A stretch of 64,000 nucleotides of DNA from Yamadazyma tenuis (taxonomy: Eukaryota > Ascomycota > Pichiomycetes > Serinales > Debaryomycetaceae), in the NCBI RefSeq assembly GCF_029203305.1, contig NC_089461.1, positions 1,116,001-1,180,000 of the forward strand, written 5' to 3'. The position numbers and the translations under genes are program-made. Under the pieces are notes generated by a model. The model was not told where the DNA came from. It did no database searches and saw only the letters and a list, made by a program, of their open reading frames with translations. Below, piece by piece: positions 1 through 10,553 of this stretch (the stretch's first letter is position 1; every line of letters starts with the position of its first letter).

Positions 1-3000
1 CTGGAGTATTTGTACAAGCACTGCTTTAAGAAAGTGTCAACGGATTTGGCAGAGATCTTCAAGATCTGGTCCACCGCATTCAAGCTGTCTTGGTTATCCT
101 CCACAAACACTTCTCCATCGGTGGGAGGCGTGTAATTGGGTTTCAAGTGCTTCAGTTGTCTGGTTTTGGCCAAATGGGTGGCCTTTTTGTCGACAAAGCT
201 TCTGATCGAATGGTAGAACTCTCTCTCGGCATCATTCTGGTCGATATACTCTTCACGGTTCAGGATGATTTGGTGGCCCAAGTTATCGTATCTGATCAAA
301 CGGTCTTCCAATGGCTGCAAAACCTTTTCCACCTCCTCCATAACCTGATAAGGGAGTAAACCCATTTCACGGTTGCTGAAGGTGATGTTGAAACTGTGAT
401 CCCATTGACGTACAAAGTTGACGGGTCTGGCGTCTCCTTCCATGTCGAAAGGATCCAACCCGTCACCACCATAGGTGAACTGTACAATTCCGTTGGAGGA
501 GTTCCGAACCGTGTTGTCGTACTGTGAAGACAAATCTTCCAACGACTTCATTAATCTTCTCGACATGTACCCGGTTTCAGCGGTCTTGACAGCCGTGTCA
601 ACCAACCCTTCTCTACCGGAAATGGCATGGAACAAGAACTCAGGAGGAGTTAATCCACTGAAAAACGAGTTTCTCACAAACCCTTTGGACTGGGGAGTCT
701 TGGAGTTTTTGGTGAAATGTGGTAACGATCTGTCTTGGAACCCGTCAGGAACACGATTACCAGAAATAATCTGTTGTCCTACAACAGCCACCATTTGGGA
801 GACATTTAAGGTGGATCCCTTGGACCCACAGGTGGCCATGATCAAAGGAGCATTAAGAGAGTCCAACTCCTTGATACACACTTCCCCTACTTCTTCTCTC
901 ACCTTGGATAACAACCCTCCGATCTTGGCTTCCAACGTCTGTTCTTCATTACAACCCGGCTGGGTTTCCAACTTGCCTCTGTTGTACAAATCAATCAACT
1001 CGTCACACTTCAAGTACGCCTGCTCCACCATCAATTCCTTCTTATTTTTCAAGTCGGACCCAGGAGTCACGTCGTTGATACCAATGGAAAATCCTCTGTT
1101 TCCCAAGTACCTTGCACACAACTTGGACATTCTGTTCATCGCTTCTGCAGCTTCAGTAGGGCCGTAGTCTCTGAGAATAGTGTAAAAAACCGAGTGTTTC
1201 TTCCCGTCTCCAAGAGTGGATTTGTCCATGACACCAGACAAGATCTGAGAGCCTCTGATGATCACATACCCGTCGTTCGGAGACATTTCGTTGGCGAAAT
1301 GCCTTTCTGGAGGGATATATGTTTTTGCTTTTGCATCCAAATTGATCACCACGTTGGAGGCTTTATTTGGTTTGATGAGCAACGAAAAAACTTGTTTTCC
1401 CGTCCACAACAGAACCGGTTTGATGATGGCAGGAGGAGGCAAATCAAACTGGAGATTGGCATCCGACATCATACACAAAAGCTGGTTGACCGAAGCTCTT
1501 TCAAAAAATGAGTCCTTATGAGTTATCAAGTACGAGCCGGTAATGAAATCCTGAGTGGCTGCAATAATAGGCTCACCGGATTTTGGCGTCAATAAATTGT
1601 TTTTCACGCCCATCAAGTTGATGGCCTCCGCCCGGGCTTCTTCAGTCTGAGGTACATGCAAGTTCATTTCGTCTCCATCGAAATCGGCGTTGTAGGGAGT
1701 ACATACACATTCGTTCAACCGGAAGGTTCTCCAAGGTCTGATTTTGGCGTAGTGCGACAAAATCGATAGCCTATGTAAAGAGGGTTGTCGATTGAACAAC
1801 ACCACATCTCCGTCTTCAATGTGTCTCTCGACCACATCTCCGATATGCAAATTTTTGGCGATTTTAACTCGGTCACCAAACCGCAAGTTTCTCTTTGTGT
1901 TTTCATTCTGCTTCAACACATAGTTTGCACCCGGGTGCACATCTGGACCACTGAGAATCAACTTTTGCAACTTAATCCGATTATACCGGGTGCACTTCTC
2001 TGGGTACGTCAAGATCTTAGCCACCCGATCAGGTACAGCCACCTCGTCGATTTTCAAGTTGGGATCAGGTGAAATGACGGTTCTACCTGAAAAATCCACT
2101 CTTTTCCCCGAAAGATTTCCTCTAAATCTCCCCTGTTTCCCCTTTAACCGCTGGCAGAAGCCTCGTATGGGCTTGGTCGACTTGGACCCCGACCCAGCAG
2201 ACGGCATCAACGCTGGGTTCGCTGCATCTGAGTTGATATACATTGCAACCAGCAATTGCAAGTAGTCCCACTGCTCCATCAAGTTATTGATGGAGATACC
2301 CTTATCGATACCTGCCTTGATCAACGATGACGTCCATACTATTTCCGTCAACTTAACCGTCAAGTCGTCTTCGTTGGACTGTGCATCCATCATCACCGAC
2401 GGTCTGATACACACTGGAGGTGCTGGTAAGTATCTCCAGATATACGTTTCAGGTCGACCACCTCTGGACGGATCAAGACCAAACAACTCGCATTCGTCGG
2501 GGGTGATCTGCTTGAAGAGATGTAACACCTTTAACGGGTTCAAATCTTCGTACATTCTCTTTGTGAATTTTTCAAGCTCGGGGTTTCTGGTCAACACTTG
2601 CTCAATCTCCAGGTCCCACACCTCCTTCTCGGGGGTGGGTTTCTTGCCCACCCACCGGAAAGTATCGTGGACGATCTTCAAGGCGGCGGGCCCAGCACCG
2701 CTAGCAGCCTTTTTCACGACTCCGTTGACGTGGGTACATTTAAAGCATCGTCTCTGTTTCTTACACTGATCCACCACGCTTTTCAAGATCTTCATTCGCC
2801 GCAAATTGTCAATGTATGGGCGCCGCAAGTCGGCCAAGTACTTTCTTTTGGTCTGTTCGTCGAGTAAAATGTGCCCACAATTCTTACAGATGCACTGGAG
2901 GATCTGGATGATGGCCTTAAAATAACCCACGTGAAACACCGGCAACGCGAGGCGAATGTGGCCGAAATGTCCGTGGCACAGGGCGAGGTTACCGTGGCAA

Positions 3001-3206
3001 GTAGAGCACTCACTAGAATTGGCACTGATTCCCATTTTGGTGTCTAGGGCACCAAATTCCTTGACGGTTCTGCCCTTTTCCAAGTCATAGAGGTCTCTGG
3101 TTTTGACCTCAACCTCGGACTGCGCAATGATCTCCTTTGCCGAGAGCGCTCCGAACTCGATACCCTGGATCCTCTTGGGCGTGATATCCACTACCACTTC
3201 CTTCAT
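1..3206 (-). CDS. RPO31: RNA polymerase III largest subunit (Rpc160/Rpo31), N-terminal two thirds, cut by window edge
   Basis: This is the catalytic subunit of nuclear RNA polymerase III, which makes tRNA, 5S rRNA and other small RNAs. The reading frame is open from ATG at 3206 to base 1 (1,068 codons), so the C-terminal part, including the end of the jaw and clamp, lies outside the window. Seen: the N-terminal zinc-binding region with CHGNLALCHGHFGH at about residues 70-85 and a CKNC pair after it; the catalytic metal-binding motif NADFDGDEM at about residue 505; and the bridge-helix segment FHAISGREGLVDTAVKTAE at about residue 855. It starts MKEVVV and tracks the yeast Pol III subunit closely throughout, unlike Rpb1 or Rpa190. 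There is no upstream in-frame ATG. It is divergent from SEM1 across 139 bp. RPO31 and RPT5 are also neighbours in S. cerevisiae (YOR116C/YOR117W). Confidence 0.97.
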   Translation of the reverse strand, partial: MKEVVVDITPKRIQGIEFGALSAKEIIAQSEVEVKTRDLYDLEKGRTVKEFGALDTKMGISANSSECSTCHGNLALCHGHFGHIRLALPVFHVGYFKAIIQILQCICKNCGHILLDEQTKRKYLADLRRPYIDNLRRMKILKSVVDQCKKQRRCFKCTHVNGVVKKAASGAGPAALKIVHDTFRWVGKKPTPEKEVWDLEIEQVLTRNPELEKFTKRMYEDLNPLKVLHLFKQITPDECELFGLDPSRGGRPETYIWRYLPAPPVCIRPSVMMDAQSNEDDLTVKLTEIVWTSSLIKAGIDKGISINNLMEQWDYLQLLVAMYINSDAANPALMPSAGSGSKSTKPIRGFCQRLKGKQGRFRGNLSGKRVDFSGRTVISPDPNLKIDEVAVPDRVAKILTYPEKCTRYNRIKLQKLILSGPDVHPGANYVLKQNENTKRNLRFGDRVKIAKNLHIGDVVERHIEDGDVVLFNRQPSLHRLSILSHYAKIRPWRTFRLNECVCTPYNADFDGDEMNLHVPQTEEARAEAINLMGVKNNLLTPKSGEPIIAATQDFITGSYLITHKDSFFERASVNQLLCMMSDANLQFDLPPPAIIKPVLLWTGKQVFSLLIKPNKASNVVINLDAKAKTYIPPERHFANEMSPNDGYVIIRGSQILSGVMDKSTLGDGKKHSVFYTILRDYGPTEAAEAMNRMSKLCARYLGNRGFSIGINDVTPGSDLKNKKELMVEQAYLKCDELIDLYNRGKLETQPGCNEEQTLEAKIGGLLSKVREEVGEVCIKELDSLNAPLIMATCGSKGSTLNVSQMVAVVGQQIISGNRVPDGFQDRSLPHFTKNSKTPQSKGFVRNSFFSGLTPPEFLFHAISGREGLVDTAVKTAETGYMSRRLMKSLEDLSSQYDNTVRNSSNGIVQFTYGGDGLDPFDMEGDARPVNFVRQWDHSFNITFSNREMGLLPYQVMEEVEKVLQPLEDRLIRYDNLGHQIILNREEYIDQNDAEREFYHSIRSFVDKKATHLAKTRQLKHLKPNYTPPTDGEVFVEDNQDSLNAVDQILKISAKSVDTFLKQCLYKYS

Positions 3207-3309
3207 GATGGGGTTGTGTTTTTGGTATGAATCAAGCTGATGTAGCATCTCATTAAAATTTTTTTTTCTGTATATAGACGACCCGCGCGCTGCCACTCCA
3301 CTTCGCACT

Positions 3310-3318
3310 AGTGGCAAC
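3310..3318 (+). promoter_or_regulatory. PACE-like element upstream of SEM1
   Basis: The 9-mer AGTGGCAAC lies 27 bp before the SEM1 ATG. It shares the GTGGCAA core of the proteasome-associated control element GGTGGCAAA bound by Rpn4 in S. cerevisiae. The same 9-mer, in the same orientation to the gene, precedes RPT5. Rpn4 binding is inferred. Confidence 0.45.
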
Positions 3319-3345
3319 GAACTTACCAGCCCAACTATAACAAAT

Positions 3346-3582
3346 ATGTCCAGCAAGTCAATTGAAAACGGTGTTCCTACTGAGGACGAAAAGAAGGTGA
3401 TAAAGTCGTTGGAAGAGGATGATGACGAGTTTGAAGATTTTCCAGCTGATACCAAGTGGACTGTTAAACAGGATCCTCAGATCAACCCAGACAGTTTGTG
3501 GGAAGAAGACTGGGAAGATGACGATAACGAGGACGACTTTTCGGCGCAGTTGAAGACGGAGTTGGAGAAGCACAGGAGTTGA
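3346..3582 (+). CDS. SEM1: 26S proteasome lid subunit Sem1/Dss1
   Basis: A 78-residue, very acidic protein of the Sem1/DSS1 family. Family members act as a tether in the proteasome lid and also in TREX-2 and other PCI-domain complexes. The two conserved acidic-aromatic blocks are visible: SLEEDDDEFEDFP at about residues 25-38 and SLWEEDWEDDDNEDDF at about 50-65, followed by a short C-terminal helix (QLKTELEKHR). The length matches the family (about 70-90). It starts at the first ATG after the short divergent promoter shared with RPO31. It converges on RPT5 with 180 bp between stops; that spacer is purine-rich (GAGACA-type runs at about 3664-3715). Lying next to another proteasome gene and sharing a PACE-like 9-mer with it suggests common regulation. 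Confidence 0.93.
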   Translation: MSSKSIENGVPTEDEKKVIKSLEEDDDEFEDFPADTKWTVKQDPQINPDSLWEEDWEDDDNEDDFSAQLKTELEKHRS

Positions 3583-3762
3583 AGAGAATCTATGGGGAGC
3601 TGGTGCTAGAGCCAGGGATGTCTGTGTATATTAGAATAAACATGTTACTGAATATTGTAGAGATTGAAATGAGAAGAGAGACAAAAAGAGAGACAGACAG
3701 AGACAGAGAGAGAGTCTATGTTTTCATATGCTCGGAGATGTATACTCAACTACTAATCATCA

Positions 3763-5043
3763 TTATGCGTAGAAGTTCACCGACTTGGACTTTCTGGCTT
3801 GCACCTCACTAATCGCCTCTACGAAATCTTCGTGCCTGATCTTAGACTTGCCATTTCTCAACGCTATCATTCCCGCCTCCACCGTCACGGCCTTCAATTG
3901 TGCGCCGTTAAATTCATCAGTCGACCTGGCCAATTCTCTCCAGTTCACCGAGTCATTATCACAGGTCAATTTTCTGGCATGGATCTTCAACACCGATTCT
4001 CTGGCCTCTTCAGAAGGCAATGGAAATTCGATTTTCCTGTCCAATCTACCAGATCTTAACAAGGCCGGATCCAATGTGTCGACTCTGTTGGTAGCTGCCA
4101 ACACCTTGACTCTATCGTCGGAGCCAAACCCATCCAACTGATTCAAAAGTTCCAACATGGTTCTCTGCACCTCCCGATCTCCCGATTTGTCCGAATCGAA
4201 TCTCTTCGTACCAATGGCATCCAACTCGTCGATGAATATAATTGTAGGGGCCTTTTCCTTGGCTAAAGCAAACGCATCCCGAACCAACTTGGCCCCATCT
4301 CCAATGAACATTTGCACAAGCTGAGGAGCCGCAAGCTTTAAAAACGTCGCTCCCGACTGGGCGGCACAGGCCCTCGCCAACAACGTCTTCCCGGTACCTG
4401 GAGGTCCATACATCAAAGCACCTTTGGGAGGCTTTATTCCCAAGGTCTTGAACTTGTCGGCCTGCTTCATGGGTAATACCACCGCTTCTATCAACTCCTC
4501 GATCTGCTTATCCAACCCCCCGATGTCAGCGTAGTCTTCGGTGGGTTTTTCATCGACTTCCATGGCTTTTACTCTGGAATCATATTCCGAAGGCAACGTA
4601 TCCAAGATCAAGTATGAGTCTTTATTGACCCCAATCAAGTCATTGGGCTTCAAGTTCTCGGGTGCAACCAACCCAATCAATGGTAGGAAGATGGTTTGCC
4701 TCGTGGAGGTCTTGATCACGGCTGATTTGCCGGACCTGGCAGCATCCAAGTCCACATTGGCCCCCTGTTCTTTGGCTTCCTGCTCGGCGTCCAAGTCGAG
4801 CAACTCCACCACATTGCCGACCAAATATGGTAATTGTTTGTTGTTATTGATCTTTTCTTGGTTATCTTTGATTCTTTCCACCATGACGGTTTTCTCATGG
4901 CTCAATCTTTGGGATTCACTCTTCATGACCTTTATGTCATTTTCCAATAACCGGGTACGATTTGTGATGTCGGACGTCGAGAGACTCAAGATCTCTTGGT
5001 ACACATCATCCTGCTGGCTATCTAATTCTTCCAAGGTACTCAT
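3763..5043 (-). CDS. RPT5: 26S proteasome regulatory particle ATPase Rpt5
   Basis: AAA+ ATPase of the 19S base ring that unfolds substrates and opens the 20S gate. It is 426 residues long (yeast Rpt5 is 434). Domains: N-terminal coiled coil (about 1-75), OB-like domain (about 85-160), then the AAA module with Walker A GPPGTGKT at about residue 214, Walker [10 protein letters not shown] at about 270, and the arginine-finger region [16 protein letters not shown]. The C-terminus NFYA is a hydrophobic-Tyr-X (HbYX) tail of the kind that docks into 20S alpha pockets and is present on Rpt2, Rpt3 and Rpt5 only. The N-terminal sequence and the FYA tail identify Rpt5. The start at 5043 is the only good ATG. 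It is divergent from CDD1 across 103 bp, with a PACE-like 9-mer 9-17 bp upstream of the ATG. Confidence 0.97.
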   Translation of the reverse strand: MSTLEELDSQQDDVYQEILSLSTSDITNRTRLLENDIKVMKSESQRLSHEKTVMVERIKDNQEKINNNKQLPYLVGNVVELLDLDAEQEAKEQGANVDLDAARSGKSAVIKTSTRQTIFLPLIGLVAPENLKPNDLIGVNKDSYLILDTLPSEYDSRVKAMEVDEKPTEDYADIGGLDKQIEELIEAVVLPMKQADKFKTLGIKPPKGALMYGPPGTGKTLLARACAAQSGATFLKLAAPQLVQMFIGDGAKLVRDAFALAKEKAPTIIFIDELDAIGTKRFDSDKSGDREVQRTMLELLNQLDGFGSDDRVKVLAATNRVDTLDPALLRSGRLDRKIEFPLPSEEARESVLKIHARKLTCDNDSVNWRELARSTDEFNGAQLKAVTVEAGMIALRNGKSKIRHEDFVEAISEVQARKSKSVNFYA

Positions 5044-5051
5044 TGTCTGAA

Positions 5052-5060
5052 GTTGCCACT
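5052..5060 (-). promoter_or_regulatory. PACE-like element upstream of RPT5
   Basis: Read on the minus strand this is AGTGGCAAC, identical to the element before SEM1 and in the same orientation to the gene. It sits only 9-17 bp before the RPT5 ATG, closer than usual for a PACE, so it may lie in the 5' UTR. Confidence 0.4.
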
Positions 5061-5146
5061 GGAGTGTAGATGTTTTTTTGGCAATTCGCGCGCGACAAAC
5101 TAGGCTCTACCGTTACTACCACTAGAACCAGTATCGATTAGAAGTC

Positions 5147-5776
5147 ATGAAGTTCGAGGAATTGCCGCTCACGGAGGCGGAAGTCATCAAGTTGAAACAA
5201 TTATGTTTGGAAGGTATGAAGAAAGCAGAACCTGATTCTTTGTTTACGCAATACTAACGTTTTAGCTCGTTCGTTATCCTACTCACCATATTCGAAATTT
5301 AGGTATGCATTTCTAGCCCACTCCCATAATATACACGAGCCGTTCAAGGGGAAACGCTCCGTCTTTGTGCTGATACTAATCTTTGTGTTTAGAGTTGGAT
5401 GTACGCTAGTGACATCTGAAGGAGAATTCATTTCTGGGGCCAATATCGAGAATGCCTCGTACGGTGGATCCATTTGTGCTGAAAGGTCGACAATATGTAA
5501 GGCAGTGGTACGTAAAAAGAGAAGCGTTGGATACGGACCATTTACTAACACAAATAGAATGAAAGAAAGTATAAATTCAAGGTGATTGCGATTTCTAGCG
5601 ATAGTCAGGAGGCGATTTCACCGTGTGGGATCTGTCGGCAGTTCATACGAGAGTTTGGCAAGGAGATTCCGATATTGATGTTCGGCCAGGAAGGAAATAC
5701 GCATGAATTGATGAATTTAGAGGAATTATTGCCTAAGAGTTTTGGACCTAGTTGGTTGGGAGTTCCTGAGGCCTAG
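5147..5776 (+). CDS. CDD1: cytidine deaminase Cdd1, four exons
   Basis: Zinc-dependent cytidine deaminase of pyrimidine salvage (cytidine/deoxycytidine to uridine/deoxyuridine). No single frame holds the gene. It reads as four exons, 5147-5213, 5266-5302, 5393-5507 and 5558-5776, giving 145 residues, the usual length. The introns are 52, 90 and 50 bp, each with a good donor (GTATGA, GTATGC, GTACGT), a branch site (ATACTAAC, ATACTAAT, TTACTAAC) and an AG acceptor. The spliced protein has the deaminase signature: ASYGGSICAERST (C-A-E zinc/proton-shuttle motif) and SPCGICRQF (PCxxC). Every junction falls inside conserved sequence and restores frame. It is followed 55 bp later by MAP1 on the same strand, the same gene order as YLR245C-YLR244C. 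Confidence 0.93.
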
Positions 5777-5831
5777 GGCCAGCGGCCCTCACCTGTTTGC
5801 GACTCTTCGCGCCAAAAAAAAATTATCATCA

Positions 5832-6938
5832 ATGGCTGTTTGTGCTTCACCCTTCTGTGGAAAGGACACAGAAAGCACGTTAAAGTGTCCTGTTTGCTTG
5901 AAACAGGATCTAGAAAATGTTTTCTGTGACCAGAAATGTTTCCGAGGCGCATGGGGTATCCATAAATATATCCACCAACAAGAAGATGGAGAAGTCTACA
6001 ACCCATTTCCCAACTTTGACTTCAAAGGTGACCTCAGACCTCACTATCCCTTGACGCCGCGCAGAACCATCCCCAAGCATATCAAGCTTCCTGACCACGC
6101 CAAAGGTGGCCGTCCGCTAGGGGAGTTGGCGAATGATCGTAGAGGTAAAATCACCGTGTTGGAAGGAAAAGATCTTGAAAAAATCAGAAAAGTTGGTAAA
6201 TTAGGTAGAGAAGTGTTGGACGCGGTGGCCAAGCACGTGAGAATCGGCATCACCACCGACGAGTTGGATGCCATTTTGCATAAGGAATGCACAAAGAGAA
6301 ATTGCTACCCTTCACCTTTGAACTACTTTAATTTCCCCAAGAGTTTTTGTACCTCTGTCAATGAGATTATCTGTCACGGGATCCCCGACCAGACCAAATT
6401 GAAAGATGGAGATATTGTCAACTTAGATGTGTCGATCTACTACTTGGGGTTCCATGCCGATTTGAATGAGACGTATTACGTGGGGGATAAGGCCAAAGCA
6501 GACCCGGATACGGTACGGTTGGTGGAAACCACCAGAGAGTCGGTGGAGTTGGCTATTGCGGCCGTTAAGCCTGGAATGCCCTTCAGAGAGATTGGAAATA
6601 TCATCGAAGCCTTTGCTACCAAAAACAATGTGTCGGTGGTGAGAACGTACTGTGGGCATGGAATCAACCTGTTGTTCCACTGTCAGCCAGACATTCCTCA
6701 TTATGCTAAGAACAAGGCCATTGGAATTGCCAAGCCAGGGATGGTGTTTACAATTGAACCCATGTTGTGTTTGGGAACCTATAAGGACGTGACATGGCCC
6801 GATAACTGGACTTCTTCGACCCAAGACGGAAAGTATTCAGCCCAGTTTGAGCACATGTTGTTAGTGACTGAAGACGGATGTGAGGTGTTGTCGGCGAGAC
6901 AGGCCGATTCACCAGGGGGACCCGTTCCACGTATTTGA
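5832..6938 (+). CDS. MAP1: methionine aminopeptidase type 1
   Basis: Cytosolic, ribosome-associated enzyme that removes the initiator Met. It has 368 residues from ATG 5832. The frame is open further upstream into CDD1, but the family N-terminus begins here (MAVCASPFCGKDTEST). An N-terminal MYND-like/RING-like zinc finger (C..C..CPVC..C..C..C..H, about residues 3-45) is typical of eukaryotic type 1 enzymes. The pita-bread catalytic domain carries the metal ligands: D in NLDVSIYYLGFHADLNE, H in YCGHGIN, E in FTIEPM and E in QFEHMLL. The N-terminal extension is what binds ribosomes in yeast (known). Only 55 bp separate it from the CDD1 stop, so its promoter probably overlaps the end of CDD1. 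Confidence 0.96.
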   Translation: MAVCASPFCGKDTESTLKCPVCLKQDLENVFCDQKCFRGAWGIHKYIHQQEDGEVYNPFPNFDFKGDLRPHYPLTPRRTIPKHIKLPDHAKGGRPLGELANDRRGKITVLEGKDLEKIRKVGKLGREVLDAVAKHVRIGITTDELDAILHKECTKRNCYPSPLNYFNFPKSFCTSVNEIICHGIPDQTKLKDGDIVNLDVSIYYLGFHADLNETYYVGDKAKADPDTVRLVETTRESVELAIAAVKPGMPFREIGNIIEAFATKNNVSVVRTYCGHGINLLFHCQPDIPHYAKNKAIGIAKPGMVFTIEPMLCLGTYKDVTWPDNWTSSTQDGKYSAQFEHMLLVTEDGCEVLSARQADSPGGPVPRI

Positions 6939-7041
6939 GGAATGTATAGAAAAATAAATGGAGAAGGAGTAATGAAATGGAAGTCGGTGAGGCTAGGGAT
7001 AGCGGGGGCGTAGTGTTGAAAGACCTGGTGTTGGGTCTATT

Positions 7042-7133
7042 GGAATTGGAGGATTTTTGTGGATGGAATTGGAGGATTTCTGTGGATGGAATTGGAGGAT
7101 TTTTGTGGACGGAATTGGAGGATTTCTGTGGAC
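7042..7133. repeat. four tandem copies of a 23-bp unit
   Basis: Four head-to-tail copies of GGAATTGGAGGATTTYTGTGG plus AY (23 bp), differing only at two C/T positions, 104 bp after the MAP1 stop. The unit is not a multiple of three and lies in no gene. Confidence 0.9.
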
Positions 7134-7206
7134 GGGACTTGTAGTTTTGAAATGGGCGTATATCTGAACTGTCCTTTCTTTGAGTGCCCTTTCACTGGTG
7201 TCATTT

Positions 7207-7281
7207 CCCTAGTACTATTCCCTAGTACCCTTCCCTAGCCCTAGTACCCTTCCCTAGCCCTAGTACCCTTCCCTAGTACCG
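7207..7281. repeat. CCCTAG / CCCTAGTACCCTT repeat tract
   Basis: A 13-bp unit CCCTAGTACCCTT is repeated, two copies having an extra CCCTAG inserted. CCCTAG is a near-palindrome (CTAG core). Non-coding. Confidence 0.85.
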
Positions 7282-10200
7282 GCTCTCCTTGGCCCAGGTC
7301 TGCCTCTGGAATACAGCATCAGCAGAACCCCTGTTAACACTATCACCACAAGAAAACAATCTGGAGAACCTACCTGCTTGACTCACCTTTAGTATCACCA
7401 CATTTCTTCCATTGAAAGTTCTGACCCATACTCCGACCTCCTTACCAATCAATAATAAATTATCAAACTGTAAGATTCCAAGCCCCCACTGCTAAAGCTT
7501 TTTGAATGTTGTATGGAACCGCCGGAACTATGGAGTCTAGTGGATATACAGATCACCCCCGACTCCCCAAGTGAAAACATTACCCCCATCCGTATGAGTT
7601 GTTTTTTAAATAAATCCTTTTAAACCTTATTATCAATTTCAGGATTAGAGGCAGACAGCTGAATTGTGTACCAAGTGGATGATATGCTAGACGTGCATAT
7701 CCAGATTATAAGTCTGCATAGTCAGATTACTCTAGTGCCCATGAATTTCAACACTTCCATTGGTTATCCCTTCCAAGTCCGACGGCAACTATCAAGGATA
7801 AAACTTCCCAAATTAGAAGCCCAAGAAGAACCCGACGGCTTTTACGTAATACAGTTGTCCATAGTTATAACTGATTGTTGAAATAACCCTTTGACATTCA
7901 ATCTGCACCTCTCCAAACAGTAAAAACTGGCCAAGTTAATTAAATAAACGTAGCCAGAAAATATAAAAATTCAAGTAAACGCCAAAAGGATTCGGAATGT
8001 GCAGTAATTACAGGAGAAAACAAAAACAACAAACCCCTTGTATCCTAATTGAGGTACAGGGATAGCTGATATTGCAGGAATATCGTAAGAAAAAAAAACA
8101 ACCAAAAACTCGTGCACAGCACTTTCTTTCCCAAGCAAAGTTAAGAACTTTGGAAAAAGGAAACATTGTAACCAGCTATTGTGTGGGTGAAATCTGTATT
8201 GGATCACATCCAAGTCCGTAATACCGTAACTGTCATATGTCCGTAAGTGGAGAAACCATATAATAAAATGAGGCGTTAAAATAAACATTAAGACAACCGT
8301 AGCGTAGCCAGTTCAATTGTTTTGGCTAGCGAGAATTCATCTTGGCCAGCAGTTGCTAGTTCCATCTTTGTTGGTGGTTTAGACATGCGTATGCTAATGC
8401 AAAGAAAAAAATGCCAATCTGGATCTGCACGGCTTAGTTACGGGCCTGTCTCGATACCAGACAAGACAGGGGCGGTCTCCATAGATAATGCGAGCACGTT
8501 TGGTCAAATGGGTAAATTTAAGCAGATATACATTTTGGTATAGGTGTTCATATCTCCTTACCTTCCGGAGACCCCTAACATCCATCCAATAATCGTCCAA
8601 CATATACCCAACAGCCCTCCAACATCTATCCAATAACCATCAAACACCCTCCCAGTTACCAAATCCACCACAAAAAAAAAACGCAATCTCCTCCTGTAAC
8701 AAAGGACGTATAGGCGCTTCGGTACTTATTGGGCAACAGCTGACTGGGAGAGACAGGAAAAACTCCATTTAGATTAATTAATTTTATTTCTTGCAAAGAG
8801 TGTAGGCTGGGTGTTCCCACATAAGCTTCCTCGCAGTGTTTTGCACCAATTGGTGAGTAAGAAACCAAGCTCGTTTACGCAGCGAATACCCTTAAACACC
8901 GTGCTTCTCCCACTCGCTGGTATCAGATGTAAAAACATCCGTAATCCCAACCACAGCTGCCGCATACAGAAACCGCTCACCTGGGTTAGGAAAAATTGGG
9001 ACGGGAAAATGTGGTACGCGCACACATTAGTATTATGTGCTTGAATCTTGATGCAGAGAACAAAGGCCGCTGGCTGCAAAGCGGCAACAATGCATAAGGG
9101 GTTATGAGCTTGCAGCCTGTGATGCCTGGTAGGAGTGAGAGAGTAGCATACCCACTACAACTCTGGGAGGTCTAGTCTATCATTTCAAGTCAGTGTACCC
9201 TAGGGATTGGTGGGGATCAATAAGTAACACACACAAAAAAAGGGATGGTTAGACTAAATAAATATTCGAATAACGCGATCCTCGATTAATTTATGTAAAA
9301 GGTACAATAAAAGAGCGCTGCAAGTCCCACAAATATCTCTGCAAGCATCCGGAGTAAACGAACCTGTAAACTAACGAGGAACAGGAAAAACCAAGCGGAA
9401 AACACCGGGCACAACCAGCATTGTTCTACAACAGTTAAATGATGAATAACCTCAGGGTGGGAAGGTGGTTGTGGGTATTACCGGTGTTAAGGGACTTAAC
9501 GGGGTTATACACGGATTTCGGGCCCTTCCAACTGCCCTTCGGGCTCGACGATCCCCACTACAGCATGGAGCACTGGCATTGTTTCTATTGCAGATCAGTA
9601 ATTAGCCAGGTAATTATACATCATGCATTGCGCAAGGCAACAAAAGAGAAAGCGTCCCGAAAACACAGGTGCACGCTTGAACCAAACTTTAAATTTTTGA
9701 TTTTTTTCGAGTTCAAAAAAAAAAAATTCGGCCTTTAGCGTGGACCACAATTTTACCCGCACTCCGGAGGGAATTGGCCGGACTAGTTCAGATGCGCGGT
9801 GCATAGGATGCGCCGTGCATGAATAATGTGACCTGGGGTTTTATGATTTGATAACCGCGTAAATGCGAGGATCTAAGCTTCCAACAACTGTAAGACCATC
9901 AACAGCAACTCCGGTGATAGACGCAATGACCTGTCTCAGATCTCCCGCAATATGGCGGTGATAGCAATAGATAACCAGGCACTACCATCCTGCATCATCA
10001 AATGTGAGTAAATAGAAAAAAACTAAATGATTGCGATTTTGAGGCATTTCTTAGGAGGAGATGTATGCCATGGGCTCTGTCGAAGCCCGACGGCATACTG
10101 GTCGGGGTTTAGGGTGTTAAAAGAATAACCAGGTTCCTGGGTTGTTGCCCAAGGATCAACACCACTTCTAGAGTTGCGCCTATTGTACCTATGCGGCTGG

Positions 10201-10553
10201 ACAGGCGCAAAAGAACCTCCTGCAAAAACAGGAAGTAATGGAAATATGAGAGGCAATCGAGATATTTGGAGGCTGACGTGGCTTCCAGGGCAAAATTTAG
10301 GTTAAGCCGGACCAGCAACAACGCTCCGATTAACTTCGCATACAACGGTATTCCATTTAGTAGGCTTAGCGGCCTGTAATTCGGGGGTTTAGAATTTGCA
10401 GCATAAGGGGGTAGGAGAACTGCTCACTTTTGAAGGTAACCAGGTAGACATAGTAACAGGCAAGAATCGGGAATAACTAATACAAGGTTCCTGAATGGGC
10501 TATTATGTTTGTGGCAGGTGAGTATAGGTCATATTACTGGGAAGATGGGAAGG

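Noticed and set aside
7666..9738. Short ORFs (71-105 codons) in the MAP1-CCT6 interval
   Set aside because: No conserved motif, random-looking composition, no splice sites joining them into a larger protein.
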